Below are positions 24,521 to 32,438 of a stretch of DNA of 39,367 bases, piece after piece. Positions within the stretch are counted from its first letter, which is position 1. Every line of letters starts with the position of its first letter. The notes under the pieces were generated by a model. That model was not told the origin of the DNA. It did no database searches and saw only the letters and a program-made list of their open reading frames with translations. The position numbers were made by a program, and so were the translations under genes. Source of the stretch: Anaerolineae bacterium (lineage in GTDB: Bacteria; Chloroflexota; Anaerolineae; UBA1429); assembly GCA_007132185.1 (NCBI GenBank), contig SLPC01000107.1:1-39367 (forward strand), read 5' to 3'.

Positions 24521-25441
24521 CTAGCCAAACAGATCGGTGCTCAGATAACGCTCGCCCGTGTCGGGCAATAGGGCCACGATCAGCTTGTCCGCATTCTCGG
24601 GACGATGGGCGAGCTGTACGGCCGCCCAGGTCGCCGCCCCCGACGAACCGCCGGCCAGAATCCCCTCCTCGCGGGCGAGGCGACGGGTCATGACAAAGGC
24701 ATCCTCGTCGGTGACGGATAGGATCTCATCGATCAGGGACAGATCCAGTACCTTGGGGATGAACCCGGGGCCCATGCCCTGCAGGCGCGACTCGCCAGGC
24801 TCCCCGCCCGAGAGCACCGGCGATGCGGCGGGCTCGACGGCAACTACGCTTATAGCCGGGTTGTATTGCTTGAGCCGACGTGCGACGCCGGTGATGGTGC
24901 CCCCCGTGCCACATGCCGACACAAAGAGGTCTACCTGTCCATCGGTATCCTTCCAGATCTCCATACCGGTCGTCTCATAGTGAACGGCAGGGTTGGCGAG
25001 GTTCTCGAACTGCAGAGGCATAAAGGCACTGGGGTCAGCGGCCACGATCTCCTCCGCCCTGGCAATGGCGGTTCTCATGCCGCCCTCTCCGGTGAGCACG
25101 AGCTCTGCGCCCAGCGCTCGCAGCAACTTTTTGCGCTCTTCCGAGACCGAATCGGGCATGGTGCAGATCAGGCGATAACCTCGAGCTGCACACACCATGG
25201 CCAGGCCGATGCCGGTGTTACCGCTGGTGGGCTCGACGACGACAGAGTCGGCATCAAGCAGCCCCTGCTGTTCGGCGGCCTCGATCATGCTGAGGGCGAT
25301 ACGCTCCTTGACGCAGGCCAGGGGATTGAACGACTCGAGCTTGACGACGACCTGAGCCTGGGCATCGCCGACGATCCGATTCAGGCGGACCAGTGGCGTA
25401 TTCCCGACAGTGGCAGTAATGTCAGCATGGATTCCGGGCAT
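24521..25441 (-). CDS. cysK: Cysteine synthase (O-acetylserine sulfhydrylase)
   Basis: This 306-residue PLP enzyme makes cysteine from O-acetylserine and sulfide. '[13 protein letters not shown]' is the family N-terminus. '[12 protein letters not shown]' holds the Schiff-base Lys, with Cys-Val before it where Ser-Val is usual and Glu where Asp is usual. '[11 protein letters not shown]' is the substrate (asparagine) loop, '[10 protein letters not shown]' the phosphate-binding loop, and '[11 protein letters not shown]' contains the PLP-ring serine. AAGGAG lies upstream of the ATG. It is the last gene of a long minus-strand run, 26 nt after the fused spermidine-synthase gene. Confidence 0.93.
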   Translation of the reverse strand: MPGIHADITATVGNTPLVRLNRIVGDAQAQVVVKLESFNPLACVKERIALSMIEAAEQQGLLDADSVVVEPTSGNTGIGLAMVCAARGYRLICTMPDSVSEERKKLLRALGAELVLTGEGGMRTAIARAEEIVAADPSAFMPLQFENLANPAVHYETTGMEIWKDTDGQVDLFVSACGTGGTITGVARRLKQYNPAISVVAVEPAASPVLSGGEPGESRLQGMGPGFIPKVLDLSLIDEILSVTDEDAFVMTRRLAREEGILAGGSSGAATWAAVQLAHRPENADKLIVALLPDTGERYLSTDLFG

Positions 25442-25467
25442 CTATTCCTCTCCTTGTTGTCTGCTGG

Positions 25468-27144
25468 TCAGACTACCAGGTCGCGCTCTCTGGAGTGACG
25501 CTGAATCAGGCGCCATCCACCGATACCCAGAGCCGCGATTCCCAGCCCGACCCCTCCCATGACCGCCATGCGTTCGCGCACGCGGGCAGCTACCTCAGGG
25601 TCAAGGGCTGTGTTCTCGAACGAGGCCTGGACCACGGGCGCCATGAGGTTGTCGACAGGCACAAAATCGTCGGTGAGCACGATATAGGGTTCGGCGTTCA
25701 TGTATTCTGCCAGCTCGTCCTGAGAGAGGGCTCGAAAGGGGCTCATCAGCTGCGAGGTGACAATGGGGTAATGGCTGCCTACCACCACAAAGGTGCTGCG
25801 CGTGCTCTGCTCCCAACCGGACATCGACGGGATTACCATCACATGCTCGAACACCTCTCGCTGTGTGGCTACAAAGGCTCGCAAGAAACTCCCCGAGAGT
25901 CCCGAATCGATGATGTTGGCCATATAGACGCCGTCACCCTTGAGCACCGAATCCACCAACTGGGTGAACTCGAGGGTAGTGAGGTGATAGGGCACCGAAT
26001 AATCGTCAAAGGCATCGCCAAACACAACATCATACGAGTCGGGTTTTTCGTTCCACAGCAGGTGGCCTCGGGCATCCACGTTGTGCGTAATAATGTCCGT
26101 GTCGCGGGGCAGGCCCAGCCAGCGATGCGCTGCCTCGGTTACGCCCGGATCGATCTCGCTGACCACCAGGTGGCTATCAGGGGCCAGGGCTTGCAGATAT
26201 CGCGGAAAGGTATAGCCGCCCCCGCCGATGAAAAAGGCCGCCAGATCGGGTTTGGCCTCGATAATGGGGTCCATCAGTGCGGCATAGGTTTGCTCATAGC
26301 CATACACAAGATAGAGGGGATCATTCAGGTCAGTATAGCTGTGAACGAGACGATCCAACTGGAGCACGTGTATCGTGCGCTCCTCGATCTCGTCTCCCTG
26401 GCGCGATACGACGCGTGTGTTGATGTTGATGCAGAAATAGTTGGTTTCGGCCATGCACTCGCGACGGAGGTACCCGCCCCGATTGAGGCTCCAGAGCCCG
26501 CCGCCAAAGATGGCCAGAACGAGGGCCACCCGCGCGGCTGAACGCCTCCAGGAGATGTCCAGCAGGAACCAGATGCCCAGCAGCAGTAGCAGGGCCGAGA
26601 CCCCTACAAAGGTTGCCTTGGTGCCAAAGCGCGAGATCAAGAAAAAGCCTGCCAGGAATGTCCCCGCGATACTACCGGCCGAGGACCAGGCATAGATCTT
26701 GCCTACCGTGGTGCCGCTATGCTCCAGATTGGTGAGGCTGAGCTTGACGACGATGGGCGCCACACAGCCCAGGATAATGCTGGGCAACAGAAACACCGCG
26801 GCGATGTAGAGCACGATCCACGCCATCATCGGCACTTCCCACGGCAACCGCATCGCGAGCAGATCGTTGTTCAGCCAGAGCGCCAGCAGCGTTGTAAGGG
26901 ACGCGCCCGTATACACGACCCCCAGCAGGCTGGGCCTGGGAAAGCGATCGGCCAGGCGGCCGCCCACATAGTTGCCCAGCGAGATGCCCGCCAACACCAC
27001 TCCAATGATCGTGGTCCAGGTGTATAGAGAGACGCCGATGCGCGGGGCGATGAGCCGGCTGGCCACCAGCTCGATAACCATGATGGAGCCGCTGCTGATG
27101 AAAACGAGTATGTACGGATTCCACAGCTTTCGTCTCAACGGCAT
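25468..27144 (-). CDS. Membrane-fused spermidine-synthase-like protein
   Basis: This 558-residue protein has an N-terminal membrane part (about residues 10-215) with seven or more hydrophobic segments resembling an MFS half ('GISLGNYVGGRLADRF' loop). A cytosolic spermidine-synthase Rossmann domain follows, with 'AAFFIGGGGYTFPRYL', 'VSEIDPGVTEAA', 'DARGHLL', 'YDVVFGDAFDDYSVPYHL' and the closing 'LTDDFVPVDNL', typical of fused MFS/spermidine synthases. One extra helix ends the protein. The product is uncertain: the key putrescine-binding acidic residues are not clearly all present, so polyamine synthesis is not established. It lies 40 nt downstream of the creatininase-like gene. Confidence 0.88.
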   Translation of the reverse strand: MPLRRKLWNPYILVFISSGSIMVIELVASRLIAPRIGVSLYTWTTIIGVVLAGISLGNYVGGRLADRFPRPSLLGVVYTGASLTTLLALWLNNDLLAMRLPWEVPMMAWIVLYIAAVFLLPSIILGCVAPIVVKLSLTNLEHSGTTVGKIYAWSSAGSIAGTFLAGFFLISRFGTKATFVGVSALLLLLGIWFLLDISWRRSAARVALVLAIFGGGLWSLNRGGYLRRECMAETNYFCININTRVVSRQGDEIEERTIHVLQLDRLVHSYTDLNDPLYLVYGYEQTYAALMDPIIEAKPDLAAFFIGGGGYTFPRYLQALAPDSHLVVSEIDPGVTEAAHRWLGLPRDTDIITHNVDARGHLLWNEKPDSYDVVFGDAFDDYSVPYHLTTLEFTQLVDSVLKGDGVYMANIIDSGLSGSFLRAFVATQREVFEHVMVIPSMSGWEQSTRSTFVVVGSHYPIVTSQLMSPFRALSQDELAEYMNAEPYIVLTDDFVPVDNLMAPVVQASFENTALDPEVAARVRERMAVMGGVGLGIAALGIGGWRLIQRHSRERDLVV

Positions 27145-27184
27145 GTCAACTCCTTGGTATTGATAGAGACAGTTAACTTGGTAC

Positions 27185-28006
27185 TTACCAGCGGATCTGT
27201 TTCTGTACAGGATGGGCGTGCTGGTCAGATCGCTCAGGCAGTGGCCATGCGCGCCACTCTTGGACCATTTCGACGAGGGCGTTCACGATAGTTTCCCACA
27301 GCACCTGTCCCTTTTCGGCTGTCGCCGACCTTGGGTCGCCATGTACGCCCTGGGTGGTCCAGCGCCCCCAATAGTCGTTGAACCGGGCGGGGTAGTTGGC
27401 CGTACTATCCGAGGAGAGATAGCGCCCCTGAACATCATTGTCGGGCAACATGCGGTCGGTGCGCACGCGTTCCCCGGCCAGGTACAGGTACAGCGACGTC
27501 TCGAACTCGTCAGCGTGGGCGAGCACCTCGGACTCTCGTATGGCCTCGAATGCCTCGACGCCCAGGGTGATATAGGTGACGGCGGCGCAGAGCGACTCGG
27601 TCTCCAGCACCGTTTTGCGCGCTACAATGTCAGCCAGCGGCATATTGGAGCCGTGTCCGTTGACGATCAGCAGCTTGTGAAAGCCATGATAGGCGACGCT
27701 TTTGGTGATGTTGAGGCAGAACGAGATGAACACCTCCGGCTCGATATGGATGGTGCCGGGGAAATCGATGTGGTGCAGATTGAGGCCATAGGCCAGCGTG
27801 GGCAGCACCAGGACCTGGTCCGAGGCTCGGCGCCCTACTTCATGGCAGACGGCCTCTACAAGAAAGGCATCGGTATCCAGGGGGAGATGGGGCCCATGTT
27901 GCTCGGTGGAGCCCACTGGCAGGATCACGACCTTTTGCATGCCAATGGCCTCGTTCATCTCGGGCCAGGTCAGCCTATCGTAGCGAAACTCGTGCGCTGA
28001 CGACAT
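27185..28006 (-). CDS. Creatininase-family amidohydrolase
   Basis: This 273-residue metal-dependent hydrolase has 'LPVGSTEQHGPHLPLDTDAF' (Glu, His and Asp metal ligands), 'GLNLHHIDFPGTI', 'LIVNGHGSN' and 'HADEFETSLYL' (Glu ligand), all creatininase hallmarks. Relatives hydrolyse creatinine, act in riboflavin/F420 pathways (ArfB) or in mycofactocin maturation (MftE). No partner gene of those pathways is near, so the substrate is unknown. AGGAGG lies 5 nt before the ATG. It is cotranscribed 33 nt after mltG. Confidence 0.9.
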   Translation of the reverse strand: MSSAHEFRYDRLTWPEMNEAIGMQKVVILPVGSTEQHGPHLPLDTDAFLVEAVCHEVGRRASDQVLVLPTLAYGLNLHHIDFPGTIHIEPEVFISFCLNITKSVAYHGFHKLLIVNGHGSNMPLADIVARKTVLETESLCAAVTYITLGVEAFEAIRESEVLAHADEFETSLYLYLAGERVRTDRMLPDNDVQGRYLSSDSTANYPARFNDYWGRWTTQGVHGDPRSATAEKGQVLWETIVNALVEMVQEWRAWPLPERSDQHAHPVQKQIRW

Positions 28007-28039
28007 CCTGCCTCCTAATGGGGTCGTGGTGCCAGCCGT

Positions 28040-29194
28040 CTATTGTCGATTGCGGGCGGCATCGTGCTGCAGGTGCTCCTCATAGGTCTCGGAAAAGATG
28101 TGCTCGCCATCATCCAATGAGACAAAGAATAGGTAGTTGGTCTCGGCAGGCTCGAGCACGGCGCGGATTGAGGCAAGGCCAGGGTTACAGATGGGCCCCG
28201 GCGTCAGCCCAGGATGCAGATAGGTGTTGTAGGGCGATTGTACGCTGTTAAGTTGCTCGCGGGTGAGTTGCTGCCAGCATTCGCCCGTTTCAACACTACA
28301 ACCCAAGGCGTATTGCACCGTGGGGTCGGCTTGCAGCCGCATGCCGATATCTAGCCGATTCCAGAACACGCTGGCAATGACGGGGCGCTCCTCGGCCACC
28401 ACCGCCTCTCGCTCGACGATGGCCGCCATCGTCACTACCTCGTGTATGCTGATTCCGCGCTCCTCGGCCATCTGACGCAGTTCGCCGCTCAAGCGCCAGT
28501 CAAAGTTGCGGAGCATGATCTCGACCACATTTTCTGGCGGCGTGTTACGCGGCAGTTGATAGGTGTCGGGGAACAGGTAACCTTCCAGTCCCCGCGCGCT
28601 CCCGATGGGCCGGTCGGCCAGGAATGGCCAATCATCATGATCAGAGTTGACGACGGCCAAAAAGTCTTCTGCTGACGTGACGCCCCTCTCCTCGAGAAGC
28701 TGGGCGATCTGCTCAGACCGCCAGCCTTCAGGGATGGTCACGGTAACGGTGGGCAAGAGCCCGCGCTGTAGTTGCAGCATGATCTGTTCCATGGTCATGT
28801 CACGGCGCAGAATATAGGCCCCCGACTGTATGTCCTCATCGACGCCCGCGTACTGGACATAACGCCGAAACAGATCGGCTTCGGCGATCAGGCCCATCTC
28901 GGCCAGGCCATGGGCGATGCCGAGGACCGATTGTCCGGGCTTGACAACGAATGTGATCTCGGTGGGATCGTTGGGGTCCATGGGCTCGGTGACCAGGTCG
29001 CCTTTGGTGCGCAGATAGAGCCCCAGAAAAGCCTGCTCGAGTCTGGCGATGGTGATCTCGTAGGGTTCTGGGGCGGAACGGGCTTTGGCCTCACGCCAGA
29101 CATACCAGAAACTCCCGCCCAGGATGGCTGCAACAACCAGCACCGTTACCATAATGGTGACGGCCTGGAGAAACGATCGAATCACGCGAGACAT
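28040..29194 (-). CDS. mltG: Endolytic murein transglycosylase MltG
   Basis: This 384-residue protein cleaves nascent glycan strands and terminates peptidoglycan elongation. It has an N-terminal transmembrane helix (about 10-32), a LysM-like subdomain 'VKPGQSVLGIAHGLAEMGLI', and the YceG catalytic domain with 'TIPEGWRSEQIAQLL', 'LEGYLFPDTYQL', the catalytic Glu in 'AAIVEREAV', and 'SPYNTYLHPGLTPGPICNPG'. It lies 5 nt after ruvX, a pairing common in many bacteria. Confidence 0.95.
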   Translation of the reverse strand: MSRVIRSFLQAVTIMVTVLVVAAILGGSFWYVWREAKARSAPEPYEITIARLEQAFLGLYLRTKGDLVTEPMDPNDPTEITFVVKPGQSVLGIAHGLAEMGLIAEADLFRRYVQYAGVDEDIQSGAYILRRDMTMEQIMLQLQRGLLPTVTVTIPEGWRSEQIAQLLEERGVTSAEDFLAVVNSDHDDWPFLADRPIGSARGLEGYLFPDTYQLPRNTPPENVVEIMLRNFDWRLSGELRQMAEERGISIHEVVTMAAIVEREAVVAEERPVIASVFWNRLDIGMRLQADPTVQYALGCSVETGECWQQLTREQLNSVQSPYNTYLHPGLTPGPICNPGLASIRAVLEPAETNYLFFVSLDDGEHIFSETYEEHLQHDAARNRQ

Positions 29195-29199
29195 CAGGA

Positions 29200-29619
29200 T
29201 TATTCCTCCGCACCCGAATCAATATAATCTTGCAGGATCACGGCAGCGGCCACCGCATCGAGATCGTCGCGCGCAGGGCGATTTCTCCTGGACGTCTCGC
29301 GCACAATCTCCCTGGCGCGTGCGGTGCTATAGCGTTCATCCCAATACACAATAGGGACCTGGACATGCTCACGCAGGCCGCGCACATAGGCTTTGGTGGA
29401 GGCAACTTGCTTGCCGGGCGTGCGATCTTCCCGCAGCGGCAGGCCCACGATAATGCGCGTTACGTCTTTGCTATCTATGATCTCGGCCAACTCCAAAAAG
29501 CTGCCGGGGCCGGCCACGCGGGCCAGCACGGTCAACGGGCGGGCCAGCATGCCCAGTTCGTCACTGAGGGCCACGCCGATGCGCTCATCGCCTACGTCCA
29601 GTGCCATGTAGCGCGTCAT
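29200..29619 (-). CDS. ruvX: Putative pre-16S rRNA nuclease / Holliday junction resolvase RuvX (YqgF)
   Basis: This 139-residue RNase-H-fold protein has the YqgF motifs: 'ALDVGDERIGVALSD' (first Asp), 'IIVGLPLREDRTPG' and 'PIVYWDERYSTARA' (Glu), and 'DDLDAVAAAVILQDYI' (last Asp). Relatives mature the 16S rRNA 5' end and were earlier named Holliday-junction resolvases. Its ATG overlaps the stop of the baseplate-J-like gene by 4 nt, and mltG follows after 5 nt. Confidence 0.95.
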   Translation of the reverse strand: MTRYMALDVGDERIGVALSDELGMLARPLTVLARVAGPGSFLELAEIIDSKDVTRIIVGLPLREDRTPGKQVASTKAYVRGLREHVQVPIVYWDERYSTARAREIVRETSRRNRPARDDLDAVAAAVILQDYIDSGAEE

Positions 29620-31118
29620 GGGTTTGAGGAGATGACGATCTCCATACGGCCTGCCAGCATCGGCATGCGATGAATCAGATCAGGCGCCAGCTCGATCTGG
29701 GGCGCACTGCGCAGCGAGAGGTTCTCCAGCAGCCAGGTGCTGGCGTCCTCGATCTCGCGTCCGCGAATCTCTCGTTGGACCGCTTCCATGTTGATCATCG
29801 GCGTGACCAGCCCCTGAACCTGTATATCCATCTCGAGGCCGGCTTCCAAAACTCGTATGTTGCCTGAACGGCTGATCTGCAGACTGTCTTCGATGGCCTG
29901 GCTCTCACCCCCAGCTTGTTGCACCAATAGGTGGCGGGACAGATCGCGGATATCATTATCCTGGATCGCTAGTCCGCTGACCACCAGCCTCATGCGGCCC
30001 GAGAGCATATCGACCTGTTGGTCCACGACATCGAGATAATCCAGTGACATAACCTGTGCATTGAGCGACTGTGCCGGCACATACTCGCCAGGCTCCAGCT
30101 CGTCTACAAAGCGGCTGTAGGCCTCTTGCTGCAGAAGCTCGACGAGCATGGTACGCAGCGTGTCGAAATCGGCATAGGCGACAACCGAGACGCGCCTGGT
30201 GCCGCCGCCCTCAATGCGCACGTCGTTGAGGGCTTCGACCTGGGCCGCCAGCTCGCCTTCCAAACGGTTGACGGTAAAGGGAGGGGCCACGACAAATCCC
30301 GGCTCGATGGCCATGATAGGTATGCGCACATGGGAATGCAGGCCAGGCGGCAACTCGGCATCCACCGTGGTGTAAAAGCGCTGCGTCACGCCGCTGCTGG
30401 TCCGGACCACCGTGCCCTTGGGCACCGTAATGGTTCTCTCGGTCCGATTGGCCAACACGATCACGCCCGATGCGTGCTGGTCGGGGACGTCCTTGCGTCC
30501 GGTGGCGGGCGTCTGGGCCTGCCCCTCGACGATCACCTGGATGCTTCGGGCAGGGATGACGCGATCCTCGAAATCGATCTCGCGGTAGCGGGGGTTGGCA
30601 TGCAACAGAAACGCGGTCTCGTGCGGAGAGGCAATGGGCTCGAGCACGACTCGAGCCATGGGCATAAAGAACACGACAACGCCCGCCAGTGCGGTGAACA
30701 GGACCATGATCAGCAGCAGAGAAAAGAACACTGCCGTCAGGGTGAGCTTGCGTGGCCTCCGATAAAAGCGCCGGCTCTTGGGCTCGTCCACGGGAATCAC
30801 ACGACGGCCGAGGTCGGTGGTATGGACCTGGGGTGGACGATGCTTGCGCAACGATGGGGGAACGCCCCAATGCACAGCGAGGCCGGCGTCGCGGGCCAGG
30901 CCGCGCGTTTCACGGTCGCGCGTCACCAGACGCAGATCGACGGCTGCATCCTCCGAGACGCGCTTGAGGCGCTTTAGATTGATGGCCCCGCGCAGCACAC
31001 CTGCACGCCAGGGTATCACTAACCATACTTGGGTGCCAGGTCTGGCGCGCCCCACGAGGGCACAGATGGTATCAATAGTATCTTGCCTGGTTATAAAGAT
31101 CAACTGGGTAGGACGCAA
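29616..31118 (-). CDS. Baseplate-J/gp47-like membrane protein
   Basis: This 500-residue protein has a cytosolic N-terminal 110 residues, including 'VWLVIPWRAGVLRGAINLKRLKRV', a basic stretch (RRFYRRPRK) and one strong transmembrane helix (about 128-152). The large outer part contains 'ASGVIVLANRTERTITVPKGTVVRTSSGVTQRFYTT', typical of Baseplate_J-like proteins where a beta-strand unit follows 'VPxGTxV'. It has no phage neighbours. In this phylum similar proteins lie beside ruvX and are probably envelope proteins. Function is unknown. It overlaps ruvX by 4 nt. Confidence 0.75.
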   Translation of the reverse strand: MRPTQLIFITRQDTIDTICALVGRARPGTQVWLVIPWRAGVLRGAINLKRLKRVSEDAAVDLRLVTRDRETRGLARDAGLAVHWGVPPSLRKHRPPQVHTTDLGRRVIPVDEPKSRRFYRRPRKLTLTAVFFSLLLIMVLFTALAGVVVFFMPMARVVLEPIASPHETAFLLHANPRYREIDFEDRVIPARSIQVIVEGQAQTPATGRKDVPDQHASGVIVLANRTERTITVPKGTVVRTSSGVTQRFYTTVDAELPPGLHSHVRIPIMAIEPGFVVAPPFTVNRLEGELAAQVEALNDVRIEGGGTRRVSVVAYADFDTLRTMLVELLQQEAYSRFVDELEPGEYVPAQSLNAQVMSLDYLDVVDQQVDMLSGRMRLVVSGLAIQDNDIRDLSRHLLVQQAGGESQAIEDSLQISRSGNIRVLEAGLEMDIQVQGLVTPMINMEAVQREIRGREIEDASTWLLENLSLRSAPQIELAPDLIHRMPMLAGRMEIVISSNP

Positions 31119-31145
31119 GGATCCTCCTGAAGCACAAAGGCAGTT

Positions 31146-32393
31146 CTAGGCGTTGCGGCGCCAGTGAATGGTGTCGACAAGGGCGCGGTCCAAATTCTGC
31201 CCAGGCGCATATAGCCGGGCTACATAACAGGCCAGGGAGCGCAGCAGCAGATGCGTCGAGCCGCTGGCCTGGGCCGTGCAATCGAGGACGTGCTGGCTCC
31301 CGTTGGCCTCCAGCTCATCCACCTTGGGGCAACGGCCAAAGGGCAGGCGTTGCTCCCAGTAGGGCGTCTCGAGTGCTGCGGCAACCTCGGGCACGTGTCC
31401 GGTTATATCATAGCAATAAGCGCGATAGGGCAGAAAACTGTCTTGGCCGGATCTACGAACCTGGTCGGCCAGGGTGGACATCCATCGGCGCAGAGCCAGC
31501 CAATAGTCTCGGGACATCAGCGTCTCAATGTCCTCGCGCAACTCTCCGGCGCGATAGGCGCGAAACAGCCCTTCGATCTGGTGCTGGGGAATCGAGAGGT
31601 GCTCCACAGCCCCCGCAACCAACTCGTCGCCACCCTGAGCAATGCTGGCAGCCCACTCTACGCGGCCCTGACGCACCAGATCGACAACGGTCATCTTGTC
31701 GTCGACGATGAGGACGAGCGCGATGGTATCAGAGACAGGCGCTGCATAGGCCATATGATGGGGAACAATGGTGGCAATGTCGAGGCCCAGGCGCTCGGCA
31801 ATGATCTCCAGGGTGCGAATCCACTCGACGGGCGCCAAAGAAAAGAACAGGTTCAGCCGTAGGTGATCTCCGGACAGGCCTTCTGGGCTGGTGACGGGCC
31901 GGCCATCCAGGTTGATATAAGCCAGGGATCCGCAGACGATATCCTCTTTGGCGCCGCGGGCCCGTATATCCAGGCGATCCTGCGCCTTGCGATAGCCGCG
32001 CCGCAAGAGCGATTCCAGCTCCGTTTGATTGATCGGCTTGCGCGGGTTGAGCCGCTGTATCTCGTCTATCACCGAGAGACTACGCGTCACAGACGAGGGG
32101 ATGGTCATGGTCACATGGTCGGGGACGATCTTGCGTGCGGCGGAGCGTGGCGTCATGTCCTCCGCCTGACTCAGGGCGCGCTCGGCCCCGGCCAACCAGC
32201 GGTCCGGATCAGGGCGGGCGCTATCGCCGATGCCCTGCACGGGTGCAGATGCCACGCCCAATAGCTCGGCTGAGCCATCCACCAGCTTGACCACGGCGGC
32301 TCGCACCAGGCCCTTTTCCCAGGACATGATGGTGTGGTGGGACATGGATGCCCCGTTGGTAGAACGAGAGCGTGGCCATCTTAGCGCAACCAT
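31146..32393 (-). CDS. Degenerate FtsA/PilM-like actin-fold protein
   Basis: This 415-residue protein has a weak match to FtsA/PilM ATPases. 'LVLIVDDKMTVVDLVRQGRVEWAASIAQGGDELVAGAV' fits the phosphate-2 region (normally VDxGxxxT...GGxxLT) but the glycine is replaced, so nucleotide binding may be lost. The phosphate-1 loop 'MSWEKGLVRAAVV' also departs from D-x-G. It has no membrane segment. The start at 32393 is uncertain; ATG 32345 would remove 16 poorly conserved residues. It sits between alaS and the baseplate-J-like gene, which may be its membrane partner (inference). Confidence 0.6.
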   Translation of the reverse strand: MVALRWPRSRSTNGASMSHHTIMSWEKGLVRAAVVKLVDGSAELLGVASAPVQGIGDSARPDPDRWLAGAERALSQAEDMTPRSAARKIVPDHVTMTIPSSVTRSLSVIDEIQRLNPRKPINQTELESLLRRGYRKAQDRLDIRARGAKEDIVCGSLAYINLDGRPVTSPEGLSGDHLRLNLFFSLAPVEWIRTLEIIAERLGLDIATIVPHHMAYAAPVSDTIALVLIVDDKMTVVDLVRQGRVEWAASIAQGGDELVAGAVEHLSIPQHQIEGLFRAYRAGELREDIETLMSRDYWLALRRWMSTLADQVRRSGQDSFLPYRAYCYDITGHVPEVAAALETPYWEQRLPFGRCPKVDELEANGSQHVLDCTAQASGSTHLLLRSLACYVARLYAPGQNLDRALVDTIHWRRNA

Positions 32394-32438
32394 AGTTATT
32401 CTCTGGCTACCTTTCCCATCACGACCAACCCCTAAAGC

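Noticed and set aside
24423-24524. 33-codon ORF with 'LIDWGSHSALAVLGRSG', resembling the N-terminus of a sugar kinase such as DgoK
   Set aside because: It overlaps the terminator of the selenoprotein gene, has no ribosome-binding site, runs into cysK and the similarity is short enough to be chance.
29616-31118. Prophage remnant suggested by the baseplate-J-like domain
   Set aside because: There are no other phage genes; the protein has a transmembrane helix and is translationally coupled to ruvX, so it is a chromosomal envelope protein.
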